A stretch of 64,000 nt of DNA, taken from Lottia gigantea (taxonomy: Eukaryota; Mollusca; Gastropoda; Lottiidae). How positions within the stretch are numbered: position 1 is the first letter of the stretch; each line of letters opens with the position of its first letter. The position numbers and the translations under genes are program-made. The stretch spans positions 1,409,069 through 1,473,068 of the forward strand of contig NW_008709752.1 in the NCBI RefSeq assembly GCF_000327385.1. Reading direction: 5' to 3'. Shown here one piece after another: positions 19,594 through 28,279 of the stretch. The notes beneath the pieces are model-generated. The model was given only the letters and a program-made list of their open reading frames with translations. It was not told the origin of the DNA and searched no databases.

Positions 19594-19893
19594 ATGAGTT
19601 TAATTCTAAAACACGAACAACACAGATTCGAAGATTATTCGGGCGACGGTATCTTTTCTTCATTATTTTCTCTAGGTAAAACAATAATTCCAAAAGTAGC
19701 TAGCTTTGTTGCAAAAAACAAATCACTCATTTCAAGCGGAGCGAAAGCCATCGGCTCAATCGCTGAAGTGGGAAAGAGTATAAGCGATACAGTGAAACAA
19801 TCTAACGACTTGAAAGAATTAGAGCTAATAAGAGAACTTCGAAACAGGAGATTAGAAGAAAGGAAAGGAAAAGGTTTTAAAGTTATAGGATAA
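19594..19893 (+). CDS. Polinton small basic amphipathic protein (99 aa), unknown
   Basis: Uninterrupted 99-residue ORF with A-rich context before the ATG. Residues ~17-60 form a glycine- and alanine-punctuated hydrophobic or amphipathic stretch (GDGIFSSLFSLGKTIIPKVA). The C-terminal third is charged and ends in basic residues (RNRRLEERKGKG). This layout resembles small membrane-active minor virion proteins of adenovirus-like viruses, but there is no motif to prove it. It lies three bases before the PLA2-like gene and is probably expressed with it. Confidence 0.6.
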   Translation: MSLILKHEQHRFEDYSGDGIFSSLFSLGKTIIPKVASFVAKNKSLISSGAKAIGSIAEVGKSISDTVKQSNDLKELELIRELRNRRLEERKGKGFKVIG

Positions 19894-19895
19894 AA

Positions 19896-20321
19896 ATGAT
19901 TGTCGTTCACGCTCCAAAAACTTATTTCGGTTCAGGAGATATACAAAAATCATTGGGTTCTCTTCCTGGATTTCCATGGGCGAAATATCCCGGAGAAAAA
20001 CATCTTCCCGGTCATAATTACACCGGTCCAGGTACTAGGTTAGATCTGCGATTAGACGAAAACGATAAACCCAAACCAGGCGAAGAACCAGTCAATAGAG
20101 TTGACGCCGCTGCGCTTAAACACGATATTTTATACAGAAACAAAGACATACAGTTTAGACACGAAGCAGACAAACAAATGATAATAGAACTTGAAAATAT
20201 TCCAAATCCAACTTTCAAAGAGAGAATGGAAAGAGCATTAATCGTTAAACTGTTAAAAGCAAAGATGAAATTAGGTATGGGATTGGCGGATGAAATTCAT
20301 AAAGAATTTAGTAAAAAATAA
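19896..20321 (+). CDS. Polinton phospholipase A2-like protein (141 aa)
   Basis: The ORF looks whole. It contains YTGPGTRLDLR, a calcium-loop-like YxGPGT, followed by NRVDAAALKHDILYR (the HDxxY catalytic helix) and RHEADKQMI with a second acidic residue. This is the arrangement of the parvovirus VP1 PLA2 domain, which lets virions breach endosomal membranes. N-terminal to it is a short segment ending in a GFPWAKYPGEKHLPGHNY loop, also typical of VP1-type PLA2 neighbours. A role in particle entry is inferred. The tail is a lysine-rich helix. Confidence 0.8.
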   Translation: MIVVHAPKTYFGSGDIQKSLGSLPGFPWAKYPGEKHLPGHNYTGPGTRLDLRLDENDKPKPGEEPVNRVDAAALKHDILYRNKDIQFRHEADKQMIIELENIPNPTFKERMERALIVKLLKAKMKLGMGLADEIHKEFSKK

Positions 20322-21047
20322 AACTTTTTTAAAAGTCAAAGTGTTTGAAAAAGATGAAATATGGTCAGCCGATTTAATTCATATGCCAGTCGAAAGAGGA
20401 TTTAAATATTGTTTAACAGTTATAGATTTATATACGAGATATGTATGGGTTATTCCTCTCAAAAACAAAACGGGTTTATCAGTCAAACACTCATTTGAAA
20501 CGATTATGAAACAATCTAACCGTCATCCAGAAAAACTGTAGGTAGATAAAGGAAGTGAATTTTATAACAAAAATATGAAATCTCTGGGATTTGAAATTTA
20601 CAGTACGCATAACGAAGGTAAAGCTGTAGTTATTGAAAGATTTAACAGGACTCTAAAAAATAAATTATTCAAAAAGTTCACGGAATTGAAATCTCAAAAA
20701 TGGCTTAAAATATTACCAGAGGTTGTAGATGAATACAATAACAAAATTCATTCATCTATAGGTGTCACACCAACACAAGCCTCGAGTAATCCAAATATTA
20801 TAAAGTCAATTAACGCGCAACATAACTACGAAAATGAAATAAAGAATTTAAAGTCGGAGATCGAGTTCGTATTTTCAAATATAAAAGCAAATTCGAAAAA
20901 GGTTACGTTGGATACTGGAAGAACGAAATATTCATCGTTGATAAAGTAAACACCACATCACCTCCGACATATGAATTAATCGATCAAGACAAAGAACAAA
21001 TCATAGGCAGGTTTTATCAAAACGAACTTCAAAAAACCGACTTTTAA
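20290..21047 (+). pseudogene. Polinton retroviral-type integrase (broken)
   Basis: An rve-type DDE integrase core is readable: the first catalytic aspartate in WSADLIHM, the second in a DKGSEFYN motif and the glutamate in VVIERFNRTLKN. A C-terminal chromodomain-like tail (TYELIDQDKEQIIGRFYQ) follows. It would cut the host target and join the terminal repeats, giving the 6-bp duplication seen. The start overlaps the end of the PLA2-like gene. The gene is broken in about two places. Confidence 0.85.
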
Positions 21048-21049
21048 AA

Positions 21050-21187
21050 ATGAATGATGAAGAATTTGATAGAAGATCAAGAGATGTAGACAAGCATTTA
21101 CGCTTTAAATTTTTTAAATTTAAATGCAAATTTATGTTCAAAATATTATTGAATGTGTTTTATCAGAATGTAATACAATTTTTTTAA
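21050..21187 (+). CDS. Possible small Polinton ORF (45 aa)
   Basis: Short ORF MNDEEFDRRSRDVDKHLRFK... rich in lysine and phenylalanine, starting in the same CGACTTTTAAAAATGAATGA context that precedes the protease at 21,208. That 20-odd-base phrase occurs twice 158 bases apart, so the ORF may only reflect a local duplication. Unknown function. Confidence 0.3.
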   Translation: MNDEEFDRRSRDVDKHLRFKFFKFKCKFMFKILLNVFYQNVIQFF

Positions 21188-21207
21188 AAAAAAACCGACT
21201 TTTAAAA

Positions 21208-21617
21208 ATGAATGAATTTCTCGATAAATATGGAACCGATACAACCACAAACTTTCAACTTATGAGATGGGCGAATGAGTTAAATATATCACCGTTTTAT
21301 TATTGTATGAGAGATGAAATAAATGATCTCAAATATAAGAAAGGTAAATTTTACGCTATAACAAATATACATACTTCCGATCAAAAGGAGTTCATCATTC
21401 TGCTTTGTACAAAGACTCTGACTTTTATTTCTTCGATTCTTATGGATTAGAACCCACTGAAGAGATAATCCAATTGACTAATAAACCAATCAAATGTTCA
21501 ACATTTCAAATTCAATTACCGGGACAAAAGTTTTGTGGTCAGCTTTCACTTTGGGTTTTATATCAGTTGAGTTTAGGAAAACAATTCGAAGAAATTGTAA
21601 TAAATTTAACTCAATAA
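21208..21617 (+). pseudogene. Polinton adenain-like cysteine protease (broken)
   Basis: Begins MNEFLDKYGTDTTTNFQLMR. The adenovirus-protease/Ulp1 pattern is visible: a histidine region, then FFDSYGLEPTEEI (acidic residue after FDS) and QLPGQKFCGQLSLWVLYQ with the catalytic Q...CG. Such proteases mature capsid proteins. About 135 residues, short as usual for Polintons. Broken once. It is followed at once by the fibre-like gene. Confidence 0.8.
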
Positions 21618-21619
21618 AA

Positions 21620-23117
21620 ATGGCGAATAAGTTTGGATTAGGTTCTTTATCTTTAGAAACTAAAAAACCTAACACTTCAGCGTGGATAAATAAAGCGAAA
21701 CCTTACTTCCTGGATCAAATCGGAGACATTCTTCAAGGTGATTTAGATATGAACAATTTTAGCATAACTAATTTAAAGTCTCCGGAAAACGATAATGATG
21801 CCATTCACAAGAAATATTTAATGGAACAATTAAATTTAATTGAAGTAAATAAAGAACATTTAAAAGAAAGAATAAATGATGTGAAAAGATTCTTCAAACG
21901 ACAAATGAATAATAAAGATTTTATTGATGATACTAAATTACAACAAGAAGTAACAAGTTTGAAAAGTTTTATTCAAAAAGAATTAGTCAATGTAGTAGAT
22001 AAAACTCAGTTACAAACTTTAAGTTCATTAATATCTAATTTAGATGATAAGATTAAAAAGCAAAAAAAAAGATCTTAAACAACTAATAGATAATATTAAT
22101 CCAGGTATAAGTGAAGACAAATTGCAACGGGAATTAACTAAATTTAAAACTGAATTACAAAAAGAACTAACAAATATTCAACAAAACATAGATGATAGTG
22201 TTATTCAACAACAGATAACCACTATTAATAACCTAGTTTTAAAACAGGACAAAAATATACTCGCATTAGAAAAAAAGTTTCTCAAGAAAGAATCATATTA
22301 TTTTAATATTCCATTTAGATTTTTGGGTTTTGATAGTGGTTCTATTACTGATAATATTGATAAATCAAAAGATTATGAATATAAAACATATGGATTTACA
22401 GCAAATATTAGACTATATTCTGCGCCAAATTATCCTATTCTTCCCAAAAAAAATTTTGATGTTAATTATCCATATATTTTTAAATTTCGAGGAAAACTTA
22501 CAATTGAAATAACATTTCCTATACAGGTAAAAGTTGATTCATTATTCTTCAGACAAGGCTATCTTTTAACTAATAAAAAATTTAACGCTAAAAAAGTTCT
22601 TCAGTTTATCAATGGTACAAAAAATGTAGAAACTAAAGAATTAGAAATTAACGATGAAAACAACAAGCTTAGTCACTTACATGAAATTAAAACGAATGGA
22701 AAATATATAGATAGGTTTAGAATGTTAATAATACCAGATAATGAAGAAGATGAATTTACATTGAGTGATTTTGATATGTTATTGGAAACGGAAACTCCAC
22801 CATCAATGAATATTATTAGAAATCCAGAACCAAAAAAAGAAGTATTCAGTTATCAGTTTTTACGAGCAACAGACTTTGAATACGTAAAACTATATTTTGT
22901 TGATAATGGTAAATTTACCTCAATTGATATTCATAAAAGTCAACAAAATAAAGAATTTATAATAAGAGATGATGTATTTGCTAAAATATTTGTCTCTATT
23001 GAAAAACCAAAATTTTCAGTTCATCTGAATAAGATTAATGATTCGAAAGAACAAATATCATTAGTAACTGTAAATGTTTTTAGTAAAGCAGCTTTATCAG
23101 AAATTCACTTAATTTAA
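21620..23117 (+). pseudogene. Polinton fibre-like protein: phage-spike motif, coiled coil, beta-rich head (broken)
   Basis: Starts MANKFGLGSLSLETKK. It soon shows GDLDMNNFSITNLKSPENDN followed by DAIHKKYL, the signature of trimeric phage fibres and spikes (GDLDMNxxxIxNLxxPxxxxDAxxKxY). A long coiled-coil region of ILQ/K-rich heptads follows. The last ~250 residues are beta-rich without coils (FRFLGFDSGSITDN... FSVHLNKINDSKEQISLVTV) and could form a receptor-binding head. Function in host attachment is inferred. About one break lies in the coiled-coil part. Confidence 0.65.
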
Positions 23118-23127
23118 TTACCTAAAA

Positions 23128-23580
23128 ATGGAACTCGAAAGTAGACAAAACTACATGATAGAAAAACAAAATGAACTAAAAGAAAAACTAAAACAATTCA
23201 ACAAATGTAGAAAAACATGGAGTAAAATCGATTCTGTTTTCAAAACATTAAGTACAGTTTTAACAATAGGGATAACGGTGGCAACAGCCGTAACCGGTGG
23301 ATTAATGCTTCCAATAATCGTCCCAACTGTATTAGCCTCGTTCACTGCCGTTCAAACTTCATCTTGTGGTTTGATTACTTTAGGTTTTACATCAAAACAA
23401 AAAGCTTATTATAAAAGGAAAACAAAAATTTTAAATACATATCTTAATAAATTATTCATTTTTTTCGAAAGATCGAGAGAAGATAAGAACATAACCATTG
23501 AAGAATTAGAAGAATTCAATGAAATTTTAGATAAATTTGATGTAGAAATATCATCAATAAAAGTTAAAATTCCTAGTTAA
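23128..23580 (+). CDS. Polinton small membrane protein (150 aa), unknown
   Basis: The ORF looks whole. The N-terminal 35 residues are a charged helix (KQNELKEKLKQFNKCRKTW). Residues ~42-88 form one hairpin of two hydrophobic segments (TVLTIGITVATAVTGGLMLP and IIVPTVLASFTAV); the C-terminus is an acidic helix (NITIEELEEFNEILDKF). It may be a virion membrane or holin-like protein. It is two codons downstream of the fibre-like gene in an A-rich start context. Confidence 0.55.
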   Translation: MELESRQNYMIEKQNELKEKLKQFNKCRKTWSKIDSVFKTLSTVLTIGITVATAVTGGLMLPIIVPTVLASFTAVQTSSCGLITLGFTSKQKAYYKRKTKILNTYLNKLFIFFERSREDKNITIEELEEFNEILDKFDVEISSIKVKIPS

Positions 23581-23955
23581 AAATAGTTGCTTTAAAAATA
23601 GTTGCTTTAAAAATATGAATAAAATTGATAATATGAATAAATTGATATCACATGATCTCTTATGTTATGGAGCATATGTCTAACGAATTTATATCATTTA
23701 GCGGACAAATTGAATTAGATGGAAAGATAGCCTAACATGGAAAATACCTACAAGACATAAAATTTGTAGGTCCTGATATCATGACTTTTGTCGATTTCTT
23801 CCTTGCGCTGGATAAAAAATCGGATATTACTCATTCCTATTTCACAGGAAAAATGATTTTCCATAAAAACCCTAGTGGTGATCAAAGCTCATTATAATTT
23901 TTTTTTTTTTTCGAAACAATAAAAATTCCTAGTTAAAAATAGTTGCTTTAAAAAT
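23581..23955 (+). pseudogene. Decayed tandem duplicate of the start of the polymerase gene (fossil)
   Basis: The phrase AAAATTCCTAGTTAAAAATA at ~23,567 recurs at ~23,924, and the sequence between them parallels the first ~300 bases of the following gene (MNKFISNE, GQIE..G, FVDFLxxL and KMIFHKNP-like phrases). So the head of the polymerase gene was duplicated in tandem; the upstream copy has decayed while the downstream copy continues into the polymerase. Confidence 0.6.
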
Positions 23956-25321
23956 ATGAATAAAAATGAAATTGTAGACGATAAAAAATTCATACCAGTG
24001 AAAATTTTAGACGAGATTATTGACAAGATTATCTCTGATGAATTAAAAAATATGAATAAATTCATATCAAATGAACTTTTTCCCGATGTTATTCACCTTA
24101 TCTCTAATGAATTTATAACATTTAAAGGGCAAATTGAAACAGTTGGAGAGATAACTCAAGATGGAAAATACAAACAAGACATGAAATTTGTAGGTTTTAA
24201 TACCAAAACTTTTGTAAATTTCCTCAGAAAAATCAGATGCTTCCGATTGGTATTTCACAGGAAAAATCATTTTCCGTAAAAACAATTTCAAAGAAATAAA
24301 AAGATCAAAAAAGGGTAGTGGTGTTAGCCTACTCAAAAAGATAAAAGAATATATCGGTATAAATTGTTATATACCGAGCGATGGATGTTGCTTTGTAAAA
24401 TGCGTTAATCGTGTTTTAAACGAAGACTACACGAGAGAATTTCAAGATTTCATCAACAGTTTTCAAAAATCAAACAGAAAAGGAGTTATGACAACTGCTA
24501 GAATTTGCGAATTCAATAAGAAATTTAATACTAATTTTCAAATATATATGCCCAAACATAGACATTTTCAACCAAAGAAAGTAACCGAAGAATTAGATTG
24601 GGTTTTTTATTTACACAAAGAACATTTCTGTTTGATAAGAAGAAATAACAAAGCTTTGGGCATTAAAGAAATAGAAGATAATTACGATGAAAACGTATGG
24701 AGAACTTGTGAAGATGATAATGCGGTAACGCAAGTTTCACTTCTAAAACTAAACGTTTTTCCAACCATTCCCGATTATTGTTTATACGCATGGGATTGCG
24801 AAACCTATTGCGAAAAAGAAACGAATAAAGCCATTCCTTATTGTTGTACTTTAGTCAATTTGGAAAAACTGAGGAAAAGATTAGATGATTATAATAATTA
24901 CTTACGTGATTTAAGTGATTTTAATGAGACTCTAGATTTTAAGCCGTCAGATCCCATTTCAGAAGAATTTTACAACAAACTCATGACTAATATAGTAGAA
25001 ATATTTGTAGGTACAGATTGTATAGATCAAATGTTACAACGTTTAGGAAAAGTAGATGAGAAAGGACTAACCTTAATTTCCCATAACGGCAGTGGATTTG
25101 ATAACTGGATCATGATCAAAAACGTAAAAAAACTAACACAATGCCCTTTAAAAACAGCTAGAGGAATTCTGTCTCTACCTTTAACTAATTCATTCACCGA
25201 TGAATATTTACAGAAAAAATGGAAAAGACAGAAAGAAATAAAGGGTAACTCTAATTATTTGCAAAATATTAATTTCACATGTTCCTATCAACACGAATCA
25301 TCTAGTTTGGCAGCATGGGGA
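23956..25321 (+). pseudogene. Polinton DNA polymerase B, N-terminal and exonuclease part (interrupted by a retroelement)
   Basis: N-terminal Polinton-type region with IPSDGCCFVKCVNRVL, a DGxCF element reminiscent of OTU-like folds. It is followed by the 3'-5' exonuclease motifs AWDCETY (Exo I, DxE) and SHNGSGFDNWIMI (Exo II, NxxxFD). The family performs protein-primed replication of the element. The gene is split after this part by a Penelope-like insertion and has about one further break. Its remainder is at 28,208-30,125. Confidence 0.85.
25250..25321. repeat. 72-bp direct repeat flanking the Penelope insertion, left copy
   Basis: Seventy-two bases from TCTAATTATTTGC to GCATGGGGA are identical to 28,208-28,279. 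They belong to the polymerase gene, so the duplication was made when the retroelement inserted. Identity of all bases indicates a very young event. Confidence 0.95.
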
Positions 25322-25322
25322 A

Positions 25323-25778
25323 ATTCGAATTACCAAAACCAGTTCAGACACTGAAATACATTCTTACCCCGGTGCCCAAATCCATCACATACAGTCAATC
25401 CTGGAATCATACGACCATGATCCCAAACCTACTACCATTATTCTTCATGTAGGCCTCAACAACCGTGATCAGCTACCAAAGACCTCCTTTAACCAAGCCC
25501 AGAAATTAATCGCCACAGCCAACAAAACCTTCCCACACTTCAAGATCCTCTTCACATGTATACCCATTTCAAATAAAATCTCGAAGAAAGCACAACAGAA
25601 CCTCAGCACTCTCAACAACATGATGATGGAGTCCAGTATCAACAGCGCAACAATCTTACCACCCTACGAAGAAGAATTCGAACCAGTTGATAATCTTCAT
25701 TGGTCTCCAGAAACAGCAAACAGCATTTATTTGTTTTGGATACACCAGCTTCAAGCATCGAGTAAGTCTTTAAACTAA
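25323..25778 (+). CDS. SGNH/GDSL-hydrolase-like ORF of the Penelope-like element (5'-truncated)
   Basis: The frame is open from the left insertion boundary to a TAA at 25,776-25,778. It reads SDTEIHSYPGAQIHHIQSIL, then TTIILHVGLNNRD (Block III-like GxNxxD) and PVDNLHWSPETANSIYLFW (Block V DxxH). The N-terminal GDS block would lie upstream and is missing through truncation. SGNH domains occur in ORF1 of CR1-type LINEs and as accessory genes of telomeric PLEs (Terminons); finding one directly ahead of a GIY-YIG PLE is unusual. Its end overlaps the open frame of the reverse transcriptase by 13 bases, supporting common origin. Confidence 0.7.
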   Translation: MRITKTSSDTEIHSYPGAQIHHIQSILESYDHDPKPTTIILHVGLNNRDQLPKTSFNQAQKLIATANKTFPHFKILFTCIPISNKISKKAQQNLSTLNNMMMESSINSATILPPYEEEFEPVDNLHWSPETANSIYLFWIHQLQASSKSLN

Positions 25779-27379
25779 TTACTGGGGATAAAAATACTGA
25801 GAGGCCACCGCTAGGCCAAACTGTAGTTAACTTGAGCCGCAAAATTCTCACACCCCTTCAGCATTCAATCTTAGACCGTGGACTTAAATTTATTCACACA
25901 CCAAAGATAGCTGACTTGAATTATCTCCGACCATCCATTGAACGATTTCAACGAAATCTTAGCTGCACATATTTTTTTCGAAACCACCCCCCACGTGGTG
26001 CTAGAACAATGTTTATTCCTAAATCCACGTGGACACCCCCTCAGGCCGCCATCCATCCTGAAATATTGAAATTATTTGCGAGTATGAATAGCCAAACAGT
26101 GAACCTTTCCATAACACACGAAAAGCCTAATCTCACACGAGTGGAACGTGAAGCGTTAAACTTACTTAAGAAAGACGATAGCATTGTTATTAAAAAGAGT
26201 GACAAAGGTTCATGTTGTGTCATTCTGAATAGGGAGGATTATGTTTCAGAAGCAGAGAATCAACTGAATAATCCTAAACATTATGCTATTTTACCGAAAC
26301 CAATTTTCAAAGAAACTGCTAACATGATTAACAATATTCTTGCCGATTTAGTCAAAACTAGTTATCTAAAACAGAAACAATATGACTACCTGTCTGCCAA
26401 ACCTGATTGTCGCGAGAGACATTTGTATACTTTGCCTAAAATCCATAAGAATCCAACAAAGGAGTGGTTTATCTCGAATAAAATCCCTAAAGGTCGCCCG
26501 ATTATATCTGACTTTGGTAGTGAGTCATATGCAGTGTCAGAATACATTGATCATTTCTTACTACCTCTAGCATGTCAACATCGCGCCTACCTCAAAGACA
26601 CAACCGATTTTGTCAATAAAATAAAAAATCTTCGAGTTCCCTCTAATGCTATTTTAATTTCTATCGACGCTTCTTCTATGTATACCAATATCGATAACAC
26701 TACTGGTTTAACGGCAGTTCGTAAAGCTTTTAATAGAAACCCAGATCCAAACAGACCCGACGATGCAATTCTACAGCTTTTAGAGATTTGTCTTAGTCGA
26801 AACGATTTCACATTTAATGGTAAAACATATTTACAAACTTCAGGGACAGCAATGGGCAAACGATTTGCCCCTTCGTACGCAAACCTTTTCATGGCAGAGT
26901 GGGAACGTGAGGTGTTGCCCCTCTGTCCATTTGACCCACTTTTTTACGGACGCTTTTTGGATGACATCTTTATGGTTTGGACTTATTCTATCGAACAGTT
27001 TTGGGAATTCTTTGAAATTCTCAACAACCACCATCCTTCTATCAAACTAACCGCAAACGTGAGTGACAAAAGCATAGACTTTCTCGATACCACAGTCTTT
27101 AAGGGAGATTCCATAGCAGAAACAAATAAACTGGATATTAAAGTGTATTTCAAAGAAACTGATACTCATCAACTCTTGCAAAAGAGCTCCTTTCACCCAA
27201 AACATACCTTTTCTGGTATAATTAAGTCACAAGTTTTACGATTTCATCGAATTTGTACAAGATCTTCCGATTTCAACCAAGCCTGTACGATTGTTTTCTC
27301 AAAACTGAAAGAGCCTGGGTACTCTAAACGATTTTTACGAAACATAAAAAAATTCCACCTTAGCACAGATAGCAGCTAA
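25766..27379 (+). CDS. Penelope-like reverse transcriptase
   Basis: The frame opens at 25,766 (FKLITGDKNTERPPLGQTVV, then NLSRKILTPLQ, the usual PLE N-terminal NLS...L motif) without a clear ATG. It holds the RT core: KSDKGSCCVILNREDY, TLPKIHKNP, GRPIISDFGSESY, ISIDASSMYTNI (first catalytic Asp), TSGTAMGKRFAPSYANLFMA and RFLDDIFMVW (the DD pair). PLE reverse transcriptases are related to telomerase and prime on cut target DNA. The frame ends at 27,379 just before the endonuclease, which is in another frame; family members usually have one ORF. Confidence 0.92.
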   Translation, partial: VFKLITGDKNTERPPLGQTVVNLSRKILTPLQHSILDRGLKFIHTPKIADLNYLRPSIERFQRNLSCTYFFRNHPPRGARTMFIPKSTWTPPQAAIHPEILKLFASMNSQTVNLSITHEKPNLTRVEREALNLLKKDDSIVIKKSDKGSCCVILNREDYVSEAENQLNNPKHYAILPKPIFKETANMINNILADLVKTSYLKQKQYDYLSAKPDCRERHLYTLPKIHKNPTKEWFISNKIPKGRPIISDFGSESYAVSEYIDHFLLPLACQHRAYLKDTTDFVNKIKNLRVPSNAILISIDASSMYTNIDNTTGLTAVRKAFNRNPDPNRPDDAILQLLEICLSRNDFTFNGKTYLQTSGTAMGKRFAPSYANLFMAEWEREVLPLCPFDPLFYGRFLDDIFMVWTYSIEQFWEFFEILNNHHPSIKLTANVSDKSIDFLDTTVFKGDSIAETNKLDIKVYFKETDTHQLLQKSSFHPKHTFSGIIKSQVLRFHRICTRSSDFNQACTIVFSKLKEPGYSKRFLRNIKKFHLSTDSS

Positions 27380-28037
27380 AAACAGACTTTATGCCGAAGT
27401 ACCTCCAGGTTTAAGAAGTGCTCCATGTTTGTCCAGTAGATGCAAAACATGTCCCTTTATATCAGAAACTCAGTATTTTGTAAGCAACTCTACGAATAAA
27501 AGGTACCCGATCCAGGAACATCTAACATGTGAACATTCGAATGTAATATATTTAATTTCATGCAAGAAATGCCCCAAACAATATGTAGGAGAAACTAAGA
27601 ATAATTTACGAACTCGCTTTAATGCTCATAGGTCAGACATCAAATTAAAGAAAGACAAGCCTGTTTCTAATCATTTCAACCTCGACGACCATTCAATAGA
27701 CGATCTCACCCTAATCCCAATTGAGCGTATAGAAATTGACTTGCCCGAAGATGAAACTACCAAATTCCGTCAATCTAGGGAGGCCCATTGGATTGAGACA
27801 TTAAATACAGCAAGACCTAAAGGACTAAATATTCATCATAATGTAGGCATAGCACCCTTTGTTGTCCCGTTTAATACAACCAGCAATCGAGCAAGCAAGA
27901 TAGTTCATGCCCACTATAAGAGCCTTCAAGAGAAATTCCCCCATGTCTATAAGCAGAAAATGATAGTTGCATATTCAAAAAATAAGAACTTAAATGATAA
28001 TATTGTTCATAGTAAACTAAAAACAATCAGTACATAA
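27380..28037 (+). CDS. Penelope-like zinc-linker and GIY-YIG endonuclease
   Basis: Reads RLYAEVPPGLRSAPCLSSRC, then KTCPF and EHLTCEHSNVIYLISCKKC, a cysteine/histidine linker typical of PLEs. The GIY-YIG nuclease has IYL...QYVGETKNNLRTRFNAHR, a downstream SNHF/DDHS segment, and the catalytic glutamate region REAHWIETLNT. It nicks the target to start reverse transcription. Different frame from the RT; stop at 28,035-28,037. Confidence 0.9.
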
Positions 28038-28051
28038 CAGATACTATACTT

Positions 28052-28068
28052 CTCGCCCATGGGGCGAG
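28052..28068 (+). other. Strong hairpin downstream of the Penelope endonuclease
   Basis: CTCGCCC ATG GGGCGAG: seven G/C-rich pairs with a three-base loop, 14 bases after the stop codon. It could be an RNA recognition element for the reverse transcriptase or a 3' processing signal (inference). Confidence 0.6.
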
Positions 28069-28207
28069 TTACTTTTTCTAATTTCAGATCAGAATAAGAA
28101 CAGAAGAAAACCCAATATCAAGACCCTTAATCCTAATTTCTAAATAAAGTGTCTGCTCCACCCTAGGCCTGTACATTTGGGAGAATCAAACCCTCCCTTC
28201 CCCGAAA

Positions 28208-28279
28208 TCTAATTATTTGCAAAATATTAATTTCACATGTTCCTATCAACACGAATCATCTAGTTTGGCAGCATGGGGA
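28208..28279. repeat. 72-bp direct repeat flanking the Penelope insertion, right copy
   Basis: Identical to 25,250-25,321. Polymerase coding sense resumes from here. Confidence 0.95.

Larger units (their letters stand above)
25322..28207 (+). mobile_element. Penelope-like retroelement with GIY-YIG endonuclease, inserted in the Polinton polymerase gene
   Basis: A 2,886-bp insertion between 72-bp direct repeats, same orientation as the polymerase. Order: a 5'-truncated SGNH-hydrolase-like ORF, reverse transcriptase (RFLDDIF), zinc-binding linker, GIY-YIG endonuclease, then a ~170-base 3' region with a strong hairpin (28,052-28,068) and AATAAA. The left end cuts into the hydrolase domain, so the copy is 5'-truncated as expected from target-primed reverse transcription. 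It belongs to the endonuclease-bearing PLE group with C-terminal GIY-YIG (Penelope/Neptune type); clade not resolved. Confidence 0.93.

Noticed and set aside
25322-28207. Hammerhead ribozyme in the Penelope element
   Set aside because: PLEs often carry one, but I found no CTGANGA core with a matching GAAA in either strand of the terminal regions; the 5' end is also truncated.
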